From: an uncultured Pelagibacteraceae bacterium
GTDB taxonomy: Bacteria > Pseudomonadota > Alphaproteobacteria > Pelagibacterales > Pelagibacteraceae
NCBI GenBank assembly: GCA_902524945.1
Contig: CABZFF010000005.1
Coordinates: 1 to 64,000, forward strand
DNA: 64,000 nucleotides
Direction: 5' to 3'
A program made the translations under genes and the position numbers. The notes under the pieces were generated by a model. It made no database searches. It was not told the origin of the DNA and saw only the letters and a list, made by a program, of their open reading frames with translations. Shown in pieces: positions 22,338-32,301 of this stretch; positions within the stretch are counted from its first letter, which is position 1; every line of letters begins with the position of its first letter.

Positions 22338-23408
22338 CTAATTAATATTTGAAACTAATCTTTGTCTAAGGCTATCAATCAAAACTATCGAATTCCCAAT
22401 TTTGTAATACCAATATGTCCATCCATTGTAACTTTCAGTGCCGTTTATTTCTGCAGCTATTTTATGAATTGAACCCTCAGATTTTTTGTATTTGATGCTT
22501 CCATCTACCATTATTTTAGCATTAATTTTTTTCTTAGAGTCAAATAAAGAAGTTCCTGGTTTGATTAAACCTAATTCAATAAGCGAACCAAAAGGTATTC
22601 TTGGTTTTGTTTTATTATTTTCAATAGTATCCAAATAATTATCTTCAATGATTTTTGTTTGACTAATTCTATCTAATGCTGCCTTAAAATATTTTTTGTC
22701 TCTCTCTATCCCATAATAATTTCTACCTAATTTTTTAGATACGACAGCAGTAGTTCCTGTACCTAAGAAAGGATCAAACACAGTGTCACCTTTATTAGTA
22801 GTTGCTAATATAATTCTATGAAGAAGAGCCTCTGGCTTTTGCGTAGAATGTATTTTTTTTCCATTTTTCTTTAGCCTCTCTTTTCCACTACAAATAGGCA
22901 ATGTCCAGTCTGATCTCATCTGTAAATCATCGTTTAAACATTTAAGAGATTGATAATTAAAAGTATATTTTGACTTTTTACTTTTTGATGCCCAAATAAG
23001 AGTCTCGTGAGCATTAGTAAATCTTGTTCCCCTGAAATTTGGCATTGGATTATTTTTCCTCCAAATAACATCGTTAAGCAACCAATAACCTAAATTTTGT
23101 AAGTGGTATCCCAATCGAAAAATATTATGATACGAACCAATTACCCAAATAGATCCGTTATCTTTTAAAATTCTCTTGCATTCTTTTAACCAAGATTCGC
23201 AAAATTCATCGTAATGTTTGAAACTATTAAATTGATCCCATTTATCGGTAACACTATTTACTTTGCTTGAATCTGGACGGGTTAATTTTTCACCAATCTG
23301 CATGTTGTAAGGTGGATCAGCAAAAACTAAATCAAAAGTTTTGTCCGGAATTTTTTTTAATTCCTCTAAACAATCACCATTAATAACTTTGTTAGAAAAT
23401 TTTAACAT
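22338..23408 (-). CDS. ccrM: CcrM-type adenine-specific DNA methyltransferase (GANTC)
   Basis: FADPPYNMQIG, DPFLGTGTTAVVSKKLGRNYYGIE, C-terminal RAMA-like domain; size and layout match CcrM. Confidence 0.93.
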   Translation of the reverse strand: MLKFSNKVINGDCLEELKKIPDKTFDLVFADPPYNMQIGEKLTRPDSSKVNSVTDKWDQFNSFKHYDEFCESWLKECKRILKDNGSIWVIGSYHNIFRLGYHLQNLGYWLLNDVIWRKNNPMPNFRGTRFTNAHETLIWASKSKKSKYTFNYQSLKCLNDDLQMRSDWTLPICSGKERLKKNGKKIHSTQKPEALLHRIILATTNKGDTVFDPFLGTGTTAVVSKKLGRNYYGIERDKKYFKAALDRISQTKIIEDNYLDTIENNKTKPRIPFGSLIELGLIKPGTSLFDSKKKINAKIMVDGSIKYKKSEGSIHKIAAEINGTESYNGWTYWYYKIGNSIVLIDSLRQRLVSNIN

Positions 23409-23414
23409 TTTCTA

Positions 23415-23486
23415 GATTCAACTTTAAATTGAATCAAGGGTCAAACGATTTTAGAAAAAAAATGAGTCTTTTTGTGTTTGAGATTC
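23415..23486 (-). promoter_or_regulatory. GANTC-rich regulatory region upstream of ccrM, with predicted promoter
   Basis: GANTC at 23415-23419, 23431-23435, 23464-23468, 23482-23486; minus-strand TTGACC (23444-23439) - 17 bp - TTGAAT (23421-23416). Confidence 0.55.
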
Positions 23487-24056
23487 TTAACTCGACAACA
23501 TCTTGTGTATCGGTTTAAAACCTTTTCTATGGTGTGATGTTACACCAAATTTTTTTAAACCCTCAAGATGAGCTTTAGTTCCATAGCCAAAATTTCTTTC
23601 CCATTCATAATTAGAATACTCTTCAGACAGTTTTATCATAAATCTATCTCGATAAACTTTTGCAATTATTGAAGCTGCACTTATAACTTTAACTTTTTCA
23701 TCTCCATTTATAATTGTTTTGTAATTTTTGAGGCCTTCAGGCGCAAAATTTCCGTCTATTAAAGTAAAACCAGGTTTGACTTTAAGCCTTTCAATTGCCC
23801 TTCTCATGGAAAGCAGTGATGCTTGTAAAATATTTAAATTTAAAATTTCTTCCACAGATGCAATACCTATTGCAAAATGGGAATTATCTTTAATATGCTT
23901 TGAGATTTCCACTCTTTTTTTAAATGATATTTTCTTTGAATCTTTTAAAAGTTTTAAGTTTATACCTTTTTTAAAAACAACCGCAGCTGAAACAACAGGG
24001 CCCGCAAGACACCCTCTACCAACTTCATCGACTCCAGCTGTAATTAAATCTTTCAA
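23487..24056 (-). CDS. rnhB: ribonuclease HII
   Basis: AGVDEVGRGCLAGPVVSAAVV; IDGNFAPEG; ASIIAKVYRDR. Confidence 0.97.
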   Translation of the reverse strand: MKDLITAGVDEVGRGCLAGPVVSAAVVFKKGINLKLLKDSKKISFKKRVEISKHIKDNSHFAIGIASVEEILNLNILQASLLSMRRAIERLKVKPGFTLIDGNFAPEGLKNYKTIINGDEKVKVISAASIIAKVYRDRFMIKLSEEYSNYEWERNFGYGTKAHLEGLKKFGVTSHHRKGFKPIHKMLSS

Positions 24057-24749
24057 TTAAATTTTCAATTTTGTTTTTTTATCTCTTATCATCTTTAAAT
24101 CAATCCAAGCCATTTTTTTTTGTGCTGGCTGCCTCATTAAAAAAGCTGGATGGAAAGTGATAATTACAGAGGTTTTGAAACTTCCAAATTTTTTTTCAAT
24201 CCATTTTCCTCTCATTTTTGAAATATTAATTTCGTTACCTATCAATGCATTCATTGCAGTGCTTCCTAATAAAACTAAAATTTTTGGCTGTATGATTTCA
24301 ATATGTTTTGAAATAAATGGAAGATATCTTTTGATTTCATTATCAGTTGGCCTTCTATTATCAGGGGGTCGGAAATTAATAATATTTGAAATGTAAACCT
24401 TATTTCTGTTCAAATCTATTGCTGAAAGCATTTTATCTAACAATTGTCCTGCTCTCCCCACAAAAGGTAATCCTTCCTCATCTTCATTTGCACCAGGCGC
24501 TTCGCCCACAAGCATAATTTTTGATTTTGGATTTCCGTCACAAAAAACAATGTTTTTAGCATTTTTTTTTAAATCACAATTTTTAAGATTTTGGATAGAT
24601 TTCTTTAACAGATCTAAGTTTTTAACTTTATCCTCTGTTAATTCAAAATTGTCTCTCCTATATCTATTGATTGCCTTATTATTATAAATTAAATTATGAT
24701 TTATTAAGTTGTAGAATTTAATCAATTTAATCGAATTTTTTTTAAACAT
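24057..24749 (-). CDS. uracil-DNA glycosylase family 4/5-type
   Basis: IMLVGEAPGANEDEEGLPFVGRAGQLLDKML; NIINFRPPDNRRPT; TFHPAFLMRQP. Confidence 0.9.
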   Translation of the reverse strand: MFKKNSIKLIKFYNLINHNLIYNNKAINRYRRDNFELTEDKVKNLDLLKKSIQNLKNCDLKKNAKNIVFCDGNPKSKIMLVGEAPGANEDEEGLPFVGRAGQLLDKMLSAIDLNRNKVYISNIINFRPPDNRRPTDNEIKRYLPFISKHIEIIQPKILVLLGSTAMNALIGNEINISKMRGKWIEKKFGSFKTSVIITFHPAFLMRQPAQKKMAWIDLKMIRDKKTKLKI

Positions 24750-24752
24750 TTT

Positions 24753-26453
24753 ATGACAATTATAAAAAAACTATTTAAGATTACATCACTAAGCTTTTTT
24801 GTCATTATTTTAATTTTTTTTTCCACACTTCAAGCTAAAAACTATGATAAATATGAGAAAGCAAAGTACATCTCAGACTATATTTCGGGTACCATTCTTT
24901 TTAATCAGAGCAACTATGATGACTCATATAAATACTTAAAAAAACTTGATGGACTTGAGAAAAATCATCCAGCTTATTCATCAAAATATATTTATTCTCT
25001 CATAAATTCTGGAAATTTTAATCAAGCTTTAAATTTTTCAAAAAAAATTAGTAAGTCCCAAAAAGGCAACTTTGAGAGCGATTTAATTATTGGTTTATAC
25101 TATTTAAAAAACTCAAAGTTTGATACTTCGAAAAAATATTTCTTAAGCGCCAAGAATAGAAATTCTAGATCTATACTGGATTATTATATTGCTAAAACCT
25201 TATACATTTGGTCAGACTTAAATAAAGATGATTTAGTATCGGCTAAATCTAAATTAAATCAATTAGATGAACGGTTTCAAAGTTTAAAAAAAATACAGAA
25301 TGTTTTTATCAATTGTTATTTTGAAAGCACAAATACAAAAACACTTTTTGAGGAACTCACCACAGATCAAAAAACAGATTTCTCAAGGTATAATTATTTT
25401 TTTGCTCAATATATGTATAATGCAAATAAAAAAAAAGCAGCTAGAGATATTTTAGAAAAATCTCTTATTAGATTTCCGAGAAATTTATTGATTAATCAAT
25501 ATAAAATTGATTTAGATAACTCAGAAAATAATCTTAAATTCGATTGCAAAAAAGAAAAAGACGTTATAGCTGAGATTTTTTATATTGCAGCTAACGCTTT
25601 ATCATCTCAATCTATGTATTCATTATCAAATTTTTATTTAAATCTATCTAAGTATCTAAACAAAGAATTTCATGCATTTAATGTTTTACTAGCTGAAAAC
25701 TTTTATAAGATAGAAGATTTTCCAAAAGCAAAAAAAATTTATAATGAACTGAATAATTATGGCAGTGCTTTTAAATGGCACTCGAGTAAATTAGTTTCAA
25801 GAATTTTAATTATTGAAAACAACAAAGTTGAGTCTCTTAAATATTTAGAAAAAGCTTATAATTCATTACCAGTAAAAGGAATTTATCAAACTTTCGATTA
25901 TGCTGAATTTTTAAAAAATAATGAAGAATTCGCCAAGGCAATAAAATATTATTCTAAAATTTTAGATAAAATTGAGGAGAGTCATCCACTTTTTCCTGAA
26001 GTTACTGATGGCAGAGGGGTGTCTTACGAAAGAGTAGGTGAGTGGGAGAACGCAGAGAAAGATCTTATTGCTTCTTTAAAAGTAAGTCCTAATCAAGCAT
26101 ACGTTATAAATTATCTTGCATATTCTTGGATTGAGCAAGGTATTAAAATTGAAAAATCTTTAGAAATGCTAGAAAAGGCAAATAAATTAAAATCAAACGA
26201 TCCATTTATAATTGACTCGCTTGGATGGGCTCTTTTTAAATTGAAGCGTTATAAAGAAGCAAAAGATTATTTGCAATTAGCAGTGATGTTAATGCCAGCA
26301 GATCCAATTGTTAATGATCATTTTGGAGATGTCCTTTGGCAAAATGGTAACGAAATCCAAGCTAGATATTATTGGAACTACGTTTTGAGTCTTGAAAAGG
26401 CTGAAAAAGATTTAAAAGCAAAAATCGAACAAAAATTAATAAAAGGCCTTTAA
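24753..26453 (+). CDS. exported tetratricopeptide-repeat protein
   Basis: Signal peptide; repeated TPR helices e.g. YLAYSWIEQG...LGWALFKLKRYKEAKDYLQLAVMLMPADPIVNDHFGDVLWQNG. Confidence 0.85.
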   Translation: MTIIKKLFKITSLSFFVIILIFFSTLQAKNYDKYEKAKYISDYISGTILFNQSNYDDSYKYLKKLDGLEKNHPAYSSKYIYSLINSGNFNQALNFSKKISKSQKGNFESDLIIGLYYLKNSKFDTSKKYFLSAKNRNSRSILDYYIAKTLYIWSDLNKDDLVSAKSKLNQLDERFQSLKKIQNVFINCYFESTNTKTLFEELTTDQKTDFSRYNYFFAQYMYNANKKKAARDILEKSLIRFPRNLLINQYKIDLDNSENNLKFDCKKEKDVIAEIFYIAANALSSQSMYSLSNFYLNLSKYLNKEFHAFNVLLAENFYKIEDFPKAKKIYNELNNYGSAFKWHSSKLVSRILIIENNKVESLKYLEKAYNSLPVKGIYQTFDYAEFLKNNEEFAKAIKYYSKILDKIEESHPLFPEVTDGRGVSYERVGEWENAEKDLIASLKVSPNQAYVINYLAYSWIEQGIKIEKSLEMLEKANKLKSNDPFIIDSLGWALFKLKRYKEAKDYLQLAVMLMPADPIVNDHFGDVLWQNGNEIQARYYWNYVLSLEKAEKDLKAKIEQKLIKGL

Positions 26454-26457
26454 AAGT

Positions 26458-27297
26458 ATGGTCTTAAAGTCTTACGCAAAAATAAATTTAACATTATCAG
26501 TCAATAAAAGACTTAAAAGTGGACTTCATAGTATTCAGTCAGTTTTTTGTCTAATTAACTTACATGACAAAATATTTTTAAAAAAAAACAAAAATAAACA
26601 TTTTGACCAAGTTTCTTTCACTGGTCCTTTTTCTAAAGAAATTAACAAATCTAATAATTCGGTCAAAAAAGTGCTTAAAGTAATGAGAAAAAATAAAATT
26701 ATCCATGATTATTATTCTGTAAAAGTAAATAAAAAAATCCCAGTCTTTGGTGGCCTAGGTGGAGGCACAAGTAATGCTGCAACACTATTGAAGCACTTTA
26801 CAAAAAAAAGTTTAAATAAAAAGATATTAAGTAAAATTACAAAAGAAGTTGGTACCGATTTAGGACTTTTTTTTCATAATCAGGGATATCAAAAAAATTT
26901 GAGATCTATAATTAATTTAAAAAAAAGACATAATTTTCATTTGTTATTGATCTTTCCCCATATAAGAAGCTCCACCAAAAGTGTATATGCCAAAGTTAAA
27001 AATTACTCAAAATTGAAAAAACCTTTTAATAAAAGTCTAACTTTGAGAAAAAATTTCATTGAGCTTCTAATAAATTCTAAAAATGACTTGCAATCTATTG
27101 TTGAAAAAAAGCATAAAATTTTGAGAAAATTACTACTAAATATTAAACAATTAAAAGGATGTCATTTTTCAAGAATGACAGGCTCAGGATCTACTTGTTA
27201 TGGTTTGTTTGTTAATAAAAATAGTTCATTGGTCGCACTTAAAAAATTAAGAAAGAAATACCCTAAATTTTGGTTCTCGATTGCAAAAACTATTTAA
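26458..27297 (+). CDS. ispE: 4-diphosphocytidyl-2-C-methyl-D-erythritol kinase
   Basis: SYAKINLTLSV; VFGGLGGGTSNAATLL; RMTGSGSTCYGLF (GHMP kinase). Confidence 0.93.
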   Translation: MVLKSYAKINLTLSVNKRLKSGLHSIQSVFCLINLHDKIFLKKNKNKHFDQVSFTGPFSKEINKSNNSVKKVLKVMRKNKIIHDYYSVKVNKKIPVFGGLGGGTSNAATLLKHFTKKSLNKKILSKITKEVGTDLGLFFHNQGYQKNLRSIINLKKRHNFHLLLIFPHIRSSTKSVYAKVKNYSKLKKPFNKSLTLRKNFIELLINSKNDLQSIVEKKHKILRKLLLNIKQLKGCHFSRMTGSGSTCYGLFVNKNSSLVALKKLRKKYPKFWFSIAKTI

Positions 27298-27332
27298 ATT
27301 TATTTAATTATGATATATCTGTCATTTGTAAT

Positions 27333-27406
27333 TGGGGCATAGCCAAGCGGTAAGGCAGCGGTTTTTGATACCGCCATCCTAGGTTCGAATCCTAGTGCCC
27401 CAGCCA
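27333..27406 (+). tRNA. tRNA-Gln (anticodon TTG)
   Basis: Cloverleaf: acceptor TGGGGCA/TGCCCCA, anticodon loop TTTTGAT, T arm GGTTCGAATCC, encoded CCA. Confidence 0.95.
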
Positions 27407-27413
27407 TAGATTT

Positions 27414-28676
27414 ATGCTTAATCTAAGTTTTAATTTTTTAAAAATTATCAAGGGTTTTATTTTTCCATTTTACAGAGACAAAGATTTAAAATTTATTTTC
27501 AAAAAATTACAAGAAGGTATTCCTGGAGATAAAGTAACAGCAAGATTTGTAGGTGGATGTGTGAGGAAGCATCTCTCAAATGAAAAAATAGATGATATAG
27601 ATATTGCAACAATTTTAACAACAGATCAGATCAAAGAAAAATTTAAAAATACAAATCTAAAAGTTATTGATACAGGAGTTAAACATGGAACTGTCACCAT
27701 TGTGTCCGAAAACCACAAAGTTGAATTAACAACATTAAGAAAAGATATCAAAACAGATGGAAGACACGCAGAGGTAGAACATACTGACAATTGGCAACAA
27801 GACTCTGAGAGAAGAGATTTTTCAATTAATGCAATTTATATGGATATTAATGGAAAACTTTATGATCCACAAATGGGCACAGTTGATCTTAAAAATAAAA
27901 ATATCAAGTTTATTGGAGATCCACAAAAAAGAATAGAAGAAGATTATTTAAGAATTTTAAGATTTATAAGATTTAAAGTTATGTATGATATCGTAGTTGA
28001 ACCCACAACAAGTAATGCTATTAAACAAAATCTAGATGGTATCAAAAATATCTCTAAAGAGAGAATTTTAATTGAATTATTTAAAATTTTAGATCTTAAA
28101 AATTTTTTAACAATTAACAAAAGTAGTAATTTGAAGGAAATATTTTCAATGATATTCCCTGAATTCTTGTATCTTAAAAGATTAGAAAGACTTAAAAAAA
28201 TATATCAATACTCAGAAGTAAACGTAGATATTTTGCTAGCAGTTATGTTAATCGATGAAAAAGATAATCATGAATATTTTATTCACAAATATAATGCATC
28301 TAATAAGACCAAGGAGACCTTAGAACAATTTAAAAAAAATTTAATAAAACTCAAAAATGACAAAGAATTTTTTGAAAAAAATTTAATTAAAAATATTTAT
28401 TTTAATGGGAAAAATCATTTAATAGCTCTTAATTTGATAAACTTTTCAATAAATTCAAAAGTTAAAATAAACGATTTTAAAAAAACTCTTAATAAAATTT
28501 TAAAAATTAAAGTACCTATATTTCCAATAGATGGCGAGACCCTTATACAAAAAGGGATGCAGGAGGGACAGAAGTTAGGAAATGTTTTAAAAACTTTAGA
28601 GAAAGAGTGGATTAATAATAATTTTAAAATTTCAAATGAAAGGGTCGAAGAGATAATAAAAGTAAATTCAAATTAA
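27414..28676 (+). CDS. cca: CCA tRNA nucleotidyltransferase/polyA polymerase family
   Basis: RFVGGCVRKHLSNEKIDDIDIAT; RRDFSINAIYMD; RILRFIRF. Confidence 0.93.
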   Translation: MLNLSFNFLKIIKGFIFPFYRDKDLKFIFKKLQEGIPGDKVTARFVGGCVRKHLSNEKIDDIDIATILTTDQIKEKFKNTNLKVIDTGVKHGTVTIVSENHKVELTTLRKDIKTDGRHAEVEHTDNWQQDSERRDFSINAIYMDINGKLYDPQMGTVDLKNKNIKFIGDPQKRIEEDYLRILRFIRFKVMYDIVVEPTTSNAIKQNLDGIKNISKERILIELFKILDLKNFLTINKSSNLKEIFSMIFPEFLYLKRLERLKKIYQYSEVNVDILLAVMLIDEKDNHEYFIHKYNASNKTKETLEQFKKNLIKLKNDKEFFEKNLIKNIYFNGKNHLIALNLINFSINSKVKINDFKKTLNKILKIKVPIFPIDGETLIQKGMQEGQKLGNVLKTLEKEWINNNFKISNERVEEIIKVNSN

Positions 28677-29161
28677 ATGTATTCAACATCAAGAATTTCA
28701 AAGTTTCTCTCCCCAGATGGTGTTGCTACACTTATCATTTCACCCTTATTTTTTCCTATAAGAGCTTTCCCTATTGGACTTTTAAAAAAAATTAAATTCT
28801 TTTTTATATCTGCTTCATCCTGGCCTACTAATCTATAAGAAATCTTTTTATCTGTTTCTAAATCTTGAACTTTTACGGTTGATCCAAAAATAACTTTTCC
28901 ATCATTTTCTATTTTATTGACATCAATTACATTCGCTCTCGCAATAATATCATTAATTGCAATTACCCGGCTTTCGATTAATGCTTGTTGCTCTTTTGCT
29001 GCATGATATTCAGCATTCTCTTTTAAATCTCCATGAGATCTTGCTTCAGCTATCGCCTCTACAATTTTTGGCCTTTGAACATTTTTTAAATCATCTAATT
29101 CCTCTTTTAAATTTTGAAGACCATTTACTGTAATTGGTTCTTTTTCCATAACTATTTCCAC
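28673..29161 (-). CDS. greA: transcription elongation factor GreA
   Basis: KEPITVNGLQNLKEEL; ARSHGDLKENAEYHAAKEQQ; SPIGKALIGKNKGE. Confidence 0.97.
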   Translation of the reverse strand: MEIVMEKEPITVNGLQNLKEELDDLKNVQRPKIVEAIAEARSHGDLKENAEYHAAKEQQALIESRVIAINDIIARANVIDVNKIENDGKVIFGSTVKVQDLETDKKISYRLVGQDEADIKKNLIFFKSPIGKALIGKNKGEMISVATPSGERNFEILDVEYI

Positions 29162-29976
29162 TTTGCTTCAGGAGGAAGTGACATTAATATTGACTCTATA
29201 TTTCCCCCTGAGTTTAATCCAAATCTTGTGCCTCTATCATACAAAAGATTGAACTCCACGTATCTTCCCCGTTTGAAAAACTGCTTTTCTTTGTCTTTTT
29301 TTGTCCATTTAAATTTTTCTTTTCTCTTTATAATTTTTTTTGAAATATCTATAAAAGAAAGACCAAGTTCTCTTATAAATTTAAAGTTTTTAATCCAATC
29401 TTTAGTTTCATAGTCAAAAAAAATACCACCAATACCTCTAGCTTCTTTTCTATGTGGTAAATAAAAATATTCATCACACCATTTTTTGTATTTTTTATAA
29501 TTTTTTTTATTTTGGACACATACTTTTTTTAATTCATCATGTATCATTTTTTTTTCTTTTATATCTTTATAGCTTGGTGTTGCATCCATCCCTCCACCAA
29601 ACCACTCTTTAGAAGTTACTATAAATCTAGTGTTGAAATGTATTGCAGGCGTTTTAGGGTTTCTCATATGAGCTACCACAGAAACTCCTGATGCCCAATA
29701 TTTACCTTTCTTTTCAGCACCTAATATTTTTGATCTGAATTGTCTAGGAAAAATTCCTGAAACAGTAGATTTATTGACTCCAACTTTATCAAATATTTTC
29801 CCATTTGATAACAGAAATGAAGTTCCCCCACCTTCTTTTTTTTTGTTTTTATTCCAATCTTTTTTCGAGAATTTTACTTTATTATTTTCAAGATATTCAA
29901 ATTCTTTACAAATTTGAGTTTGTAGATATGAAAACCAGCTATCAGCCATTTTTTTTCTAAAATCAGATGTAATCAT
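29152..29976 (-). CDS. hemF: oxygen-dependent coproporphyrinogen III oxidase
   Basis: WFGGGMDATPSY, HRKEARGIGGIFFDY, GRYVEFNLLYDRGTRFGLNSGGNIESILMSLPP. Confidence 0.97.
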   Translation of the reverse strand: MITSDFRKKMADSWFSYLQTQICKEFEYLENNKVKFSKKDWNKNKKKEGGGTSFLLSNGKIFDKVGVNKSTVSGIFPRQFRSKILGAEKKGKYWASGVSVVAHMRNPKTPAIHFNTRFIVTSKEWFGGGMDATPSYKDIKEKKMIHDELKKVCVQNKKNYKKYKKWCDEYFYLPHRKEARGIGGIFFDYETKDWIKNFKFIRELGLSFIDISKKIIKRKEKFKWTKKDKEKQFFKRGRYVEFNLLYDRGTRFGLNSGGNIESILMSLPPEAKWK

Positions 29977-30422
29977 TTAAGTAAATTATTTTGCCTCAAA
30001 GCTTCTGTGGCCACTATCGCAACACTCATTGCAACATTTAGTGATCTAGTTTTTTTGTTCATAGGAATTTTTATTTTATTTTTAAACATTTGATGTATCT
30101 CCTCTGGAACCCCGGCACTTTCCCTTCCAAATAAAAGCATGTCATCTTTTTTAAATTTAAACGTATGATATGATTTTTTTGCCTTGGTTGTCATTAAAAC
30201 TATTCTTGATTTTTCAAATTTTTTTCTAAATGTCTCGAAGTCATTGTACCGATTAATCATACTTAAACTTAAGTAATCCATAACTACTTTTTTAAACCTA
30301 TTGTCGTTTAAATTAAAACCACATGGTTCTATCAAGTGAATTTTCAAATTTAAGCAAGCACCCAGTCTGATTATTGCTGCAGTATTTTGAGGGATATCAG
30401 GTTTGTAAAGTACTATGTGCAT
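29973..30422 (-). CDS. trmL: tRNA (cytidine(34)-2'-O)-methyltransferase (SPOUT)
   Basis: VLYKPDIPQNTAAIIRLGACLN; LLFGRESAGVPEEIH; RSLNVAMSVAIVATEALRQ. Confidence 0.94.
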   Translation of the reverse strand: MHIVLYKPDIPQNTAAIIRLGACLNLKIHLIEPCGFNLNDNRFKKVVMDYLSLSMINRYNDFETFRKKFEKSRIVLMTTKAKKSYHTFKFKKDDMLLFGRESAGVPEEIHQMFKNKIKIPMNKKTRSLNVAMSVAIVATEALRQNNLLK

Positions 30423-30510
30423 TATTTAAGCCTAATTTATGTGTCATTCTGACCCTAGAAATCTAAAAATATGGTTTTATTTAATAATTATAATATAAGC
30501 ACTAACATAA

Positions 30511-31032
30511 ATGAGCAAAGAAGAAAAAAAAGTTAAAAGACGAGATTTTTTATTTACAGCTAGTTACGCAGTTGGAGCTGTAGGAATCGGGGCAGTAATT
30601 TGGCCGATGATTGACCAGATGAACCCAGATAAGGCACAAAAAGCATTGGCAACTACAGAAGTTGATATAAGCCAAATAGAACCTGGTAAATCGATAACTG
30701 TTTTATGGAGAGGAAAACCCGTTTTTTTAAAGAGAAGAACTCCGGAAGAAATAAAGGAGGCCAGGGCAGTTAGCTTGGACGATTTGCCCGATCCTCAAAA
30801 GGACGAAGAAAGAGTAAAAGAAGGGAAAGATGAGTGGTTAGTAATGCTAGGTGTTTGTACTCATCTGGGGTGCGTACCTTTAAAAGACAAAGGTGATTAC
30901 AACGGATGGTTTTGTCCATGTCATGGTTCTCATTATGATGTATCTGGCAGGGTTAGAAAAGGTCCCGCACCAACTAATATGGAGATACCTAAATTTGAGT
31001 TTGTGGATAATAACACTATTAAGATTGGATAA
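30511..31032 (+). CDS. petA: ubiquinol-cytochrome c reductase Rieske subunit
   Basis: Twin-arginine-like RRDFL plus TM; CTHLGCVP and CPCHGSHYD 2Fe-2S ligands. Confidence 0.97.
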   Translation: MSKEEKKVKRRDFLFTASYAVGAVGIGAVIWPMIDQMNPDKAQKALATTEVDISQIEPGKSITVLWRGKPVFLKRRTPEEIKEARAVSLDDLPDPQKDEERVKEGKDEWLVMLGVCTHLGCVPLKDKGDYNGWFCPCHGSHYDVSGRVRKGPAPTNMEIPKFEFVDNNTIKIG

Positions 31033-31041
31033 AAAATAATT

Positions 31042-32301
31042 ATGAGCGAACATGAATACGTACCTAAGTCAAAAGCTGCTAAATGGTTTAATGATCGTTT
31101 ACCATTATTAACTCTAGGTGCGCACTTAACTGATTACCCAACTCCAAAAAACTTAAATTATTGGTGGACGTTTGGTGGAATTTTAACTTTTTGTTTGATA
31201 ACTCAAATTGTTACGGGAATTGTTCTAGCAATGCATTACGTAGCACACGCAGATTTAGCATTTGGAAGTGTTGAACATATAATGAGAAATGTTAATTATG
31301 GTTGGTTGATTAGATATATCCATAGCAATGGAGCCTCTATGTTTTTCTTAGCAGTTTATATTCATATATTTAGATCTCTATTTTATGGCTCATATAAGTC
31401 ACCAAGAGAAATAATTTGGATATTGGGATTATTAATCTATTTACTTATGATGGCAGCTGCTTTCTTAGGTTACGTTTTACCTTGGGGCCAAATGAGTTTT
31501 TGGGGAGCAACGGTAATAACTAATTTGTTTAGTGCTATACCTTTAGTAGGAGAGAGTATAACTACTTGGTTGTGGGGAGCATACTCAGTCGACAATCCTA
31601 CTTTGAATAGATTTTTCAGCTTGCACTACTTATTTCCCTTTTTAATTCTTGGATTAGTTGTTTTACATATCTGGGCGTTACACATACCCGGAAATAATAA
31701 TCCTGTTGGAATTGATATAAAGAAACCATCTAAAGATACTGTTCCTTTTCATCCCTACATTACAATTAAGGATGCATTTGCGTTATTAATGTTCATGATT
31801 ATATTTGCGGGTTTTGTATTTTTCTCACCAAATATTTTGGGCCACTCTGATAATTATATACCAGCCAATCCATTAGTTACCCCCGCCCATATTGTTCCTG
31901 AGTGGTATTTATTACCATTCTACGCAATTTTAAGATCAGTACCAGATAAATTGGGTGGTGTTATATTAATGTTTAGTGCAATATTTATTTTGTTCGTGCT
32001 GCCTTGGTTGGATACCTCAAAAGTAAGATCTGCAGTTTTTAGACCTATTTATAGACAGTTTTTCTGGATACTAGTTATTGACGTTTTAATGTTAGGTTAT
32101 GTCGGTGCTATGCCAGCAGAAGGAATTTATTTAGTCTTAGCTAGAGTAGGGACAATATATTATTTCCTTCATTTTATAGTTGTGTTACCTGTTGTAGGAT
32201 TGCTCGAGAAAACCGACCCGATCCCAATGAGTATATCCGAGCCTGTAATTACTGGTGGAGCTGAGCCGTCTCTTGCGCGGAAATTAAATGAAAAAGTTTA
32301 A
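31042..32301 (+). CDS. petB: cytochrome b (bc1 complex)
   Basis: [22 protein letters not shown]-type haem helices, [14 protein letters not shown]. Confidence 0.97.
   Translation: MSEHEYVPKSKAAKWFNDRLPLLTLGAHLTDYPTPKNLNYWWTFGGILTFCLITQIVTGIVLAMHYVAHADLAFGSVEHIMRNVNYGWLIRYIHSNGASMFFLAVYIHIFRSLFYGSYKSPREIIWILGLLIYLLMMAAAFLGYVLPWGQMSFWGATVITNLFSAIPLVGESITTWLWGAYSVDNPTLNRFFSLHYLFPFLILGLVVLHIWALHIPGNNNPVGIDIKKPSKDTVPFHPYITIKDAFALLMFMIIFAGFVFFSPNILGHSDNYIPANPLVTPAHIVPEWYLLPFYAILRSVPDKLGGVILMFSAIFILFVLPWLDTSKVRSAVFRPIYRQFFWILVIDVLMLGYVGAMPAEGIYLVLARVGTIYYFLHFIVVLPVVGLLEKTDPIPMSISEPVITGGAEPSLARKLNEKV

Noticed and set aside
24057-24749. Few cysteines in the uracil-DNA glycosylase, suggesting loss of the Fe-S cluster
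   Set aside because: I recall many alphaproteobacterial homologues having the same CxL form, so I could not support it as unusual without an alignment
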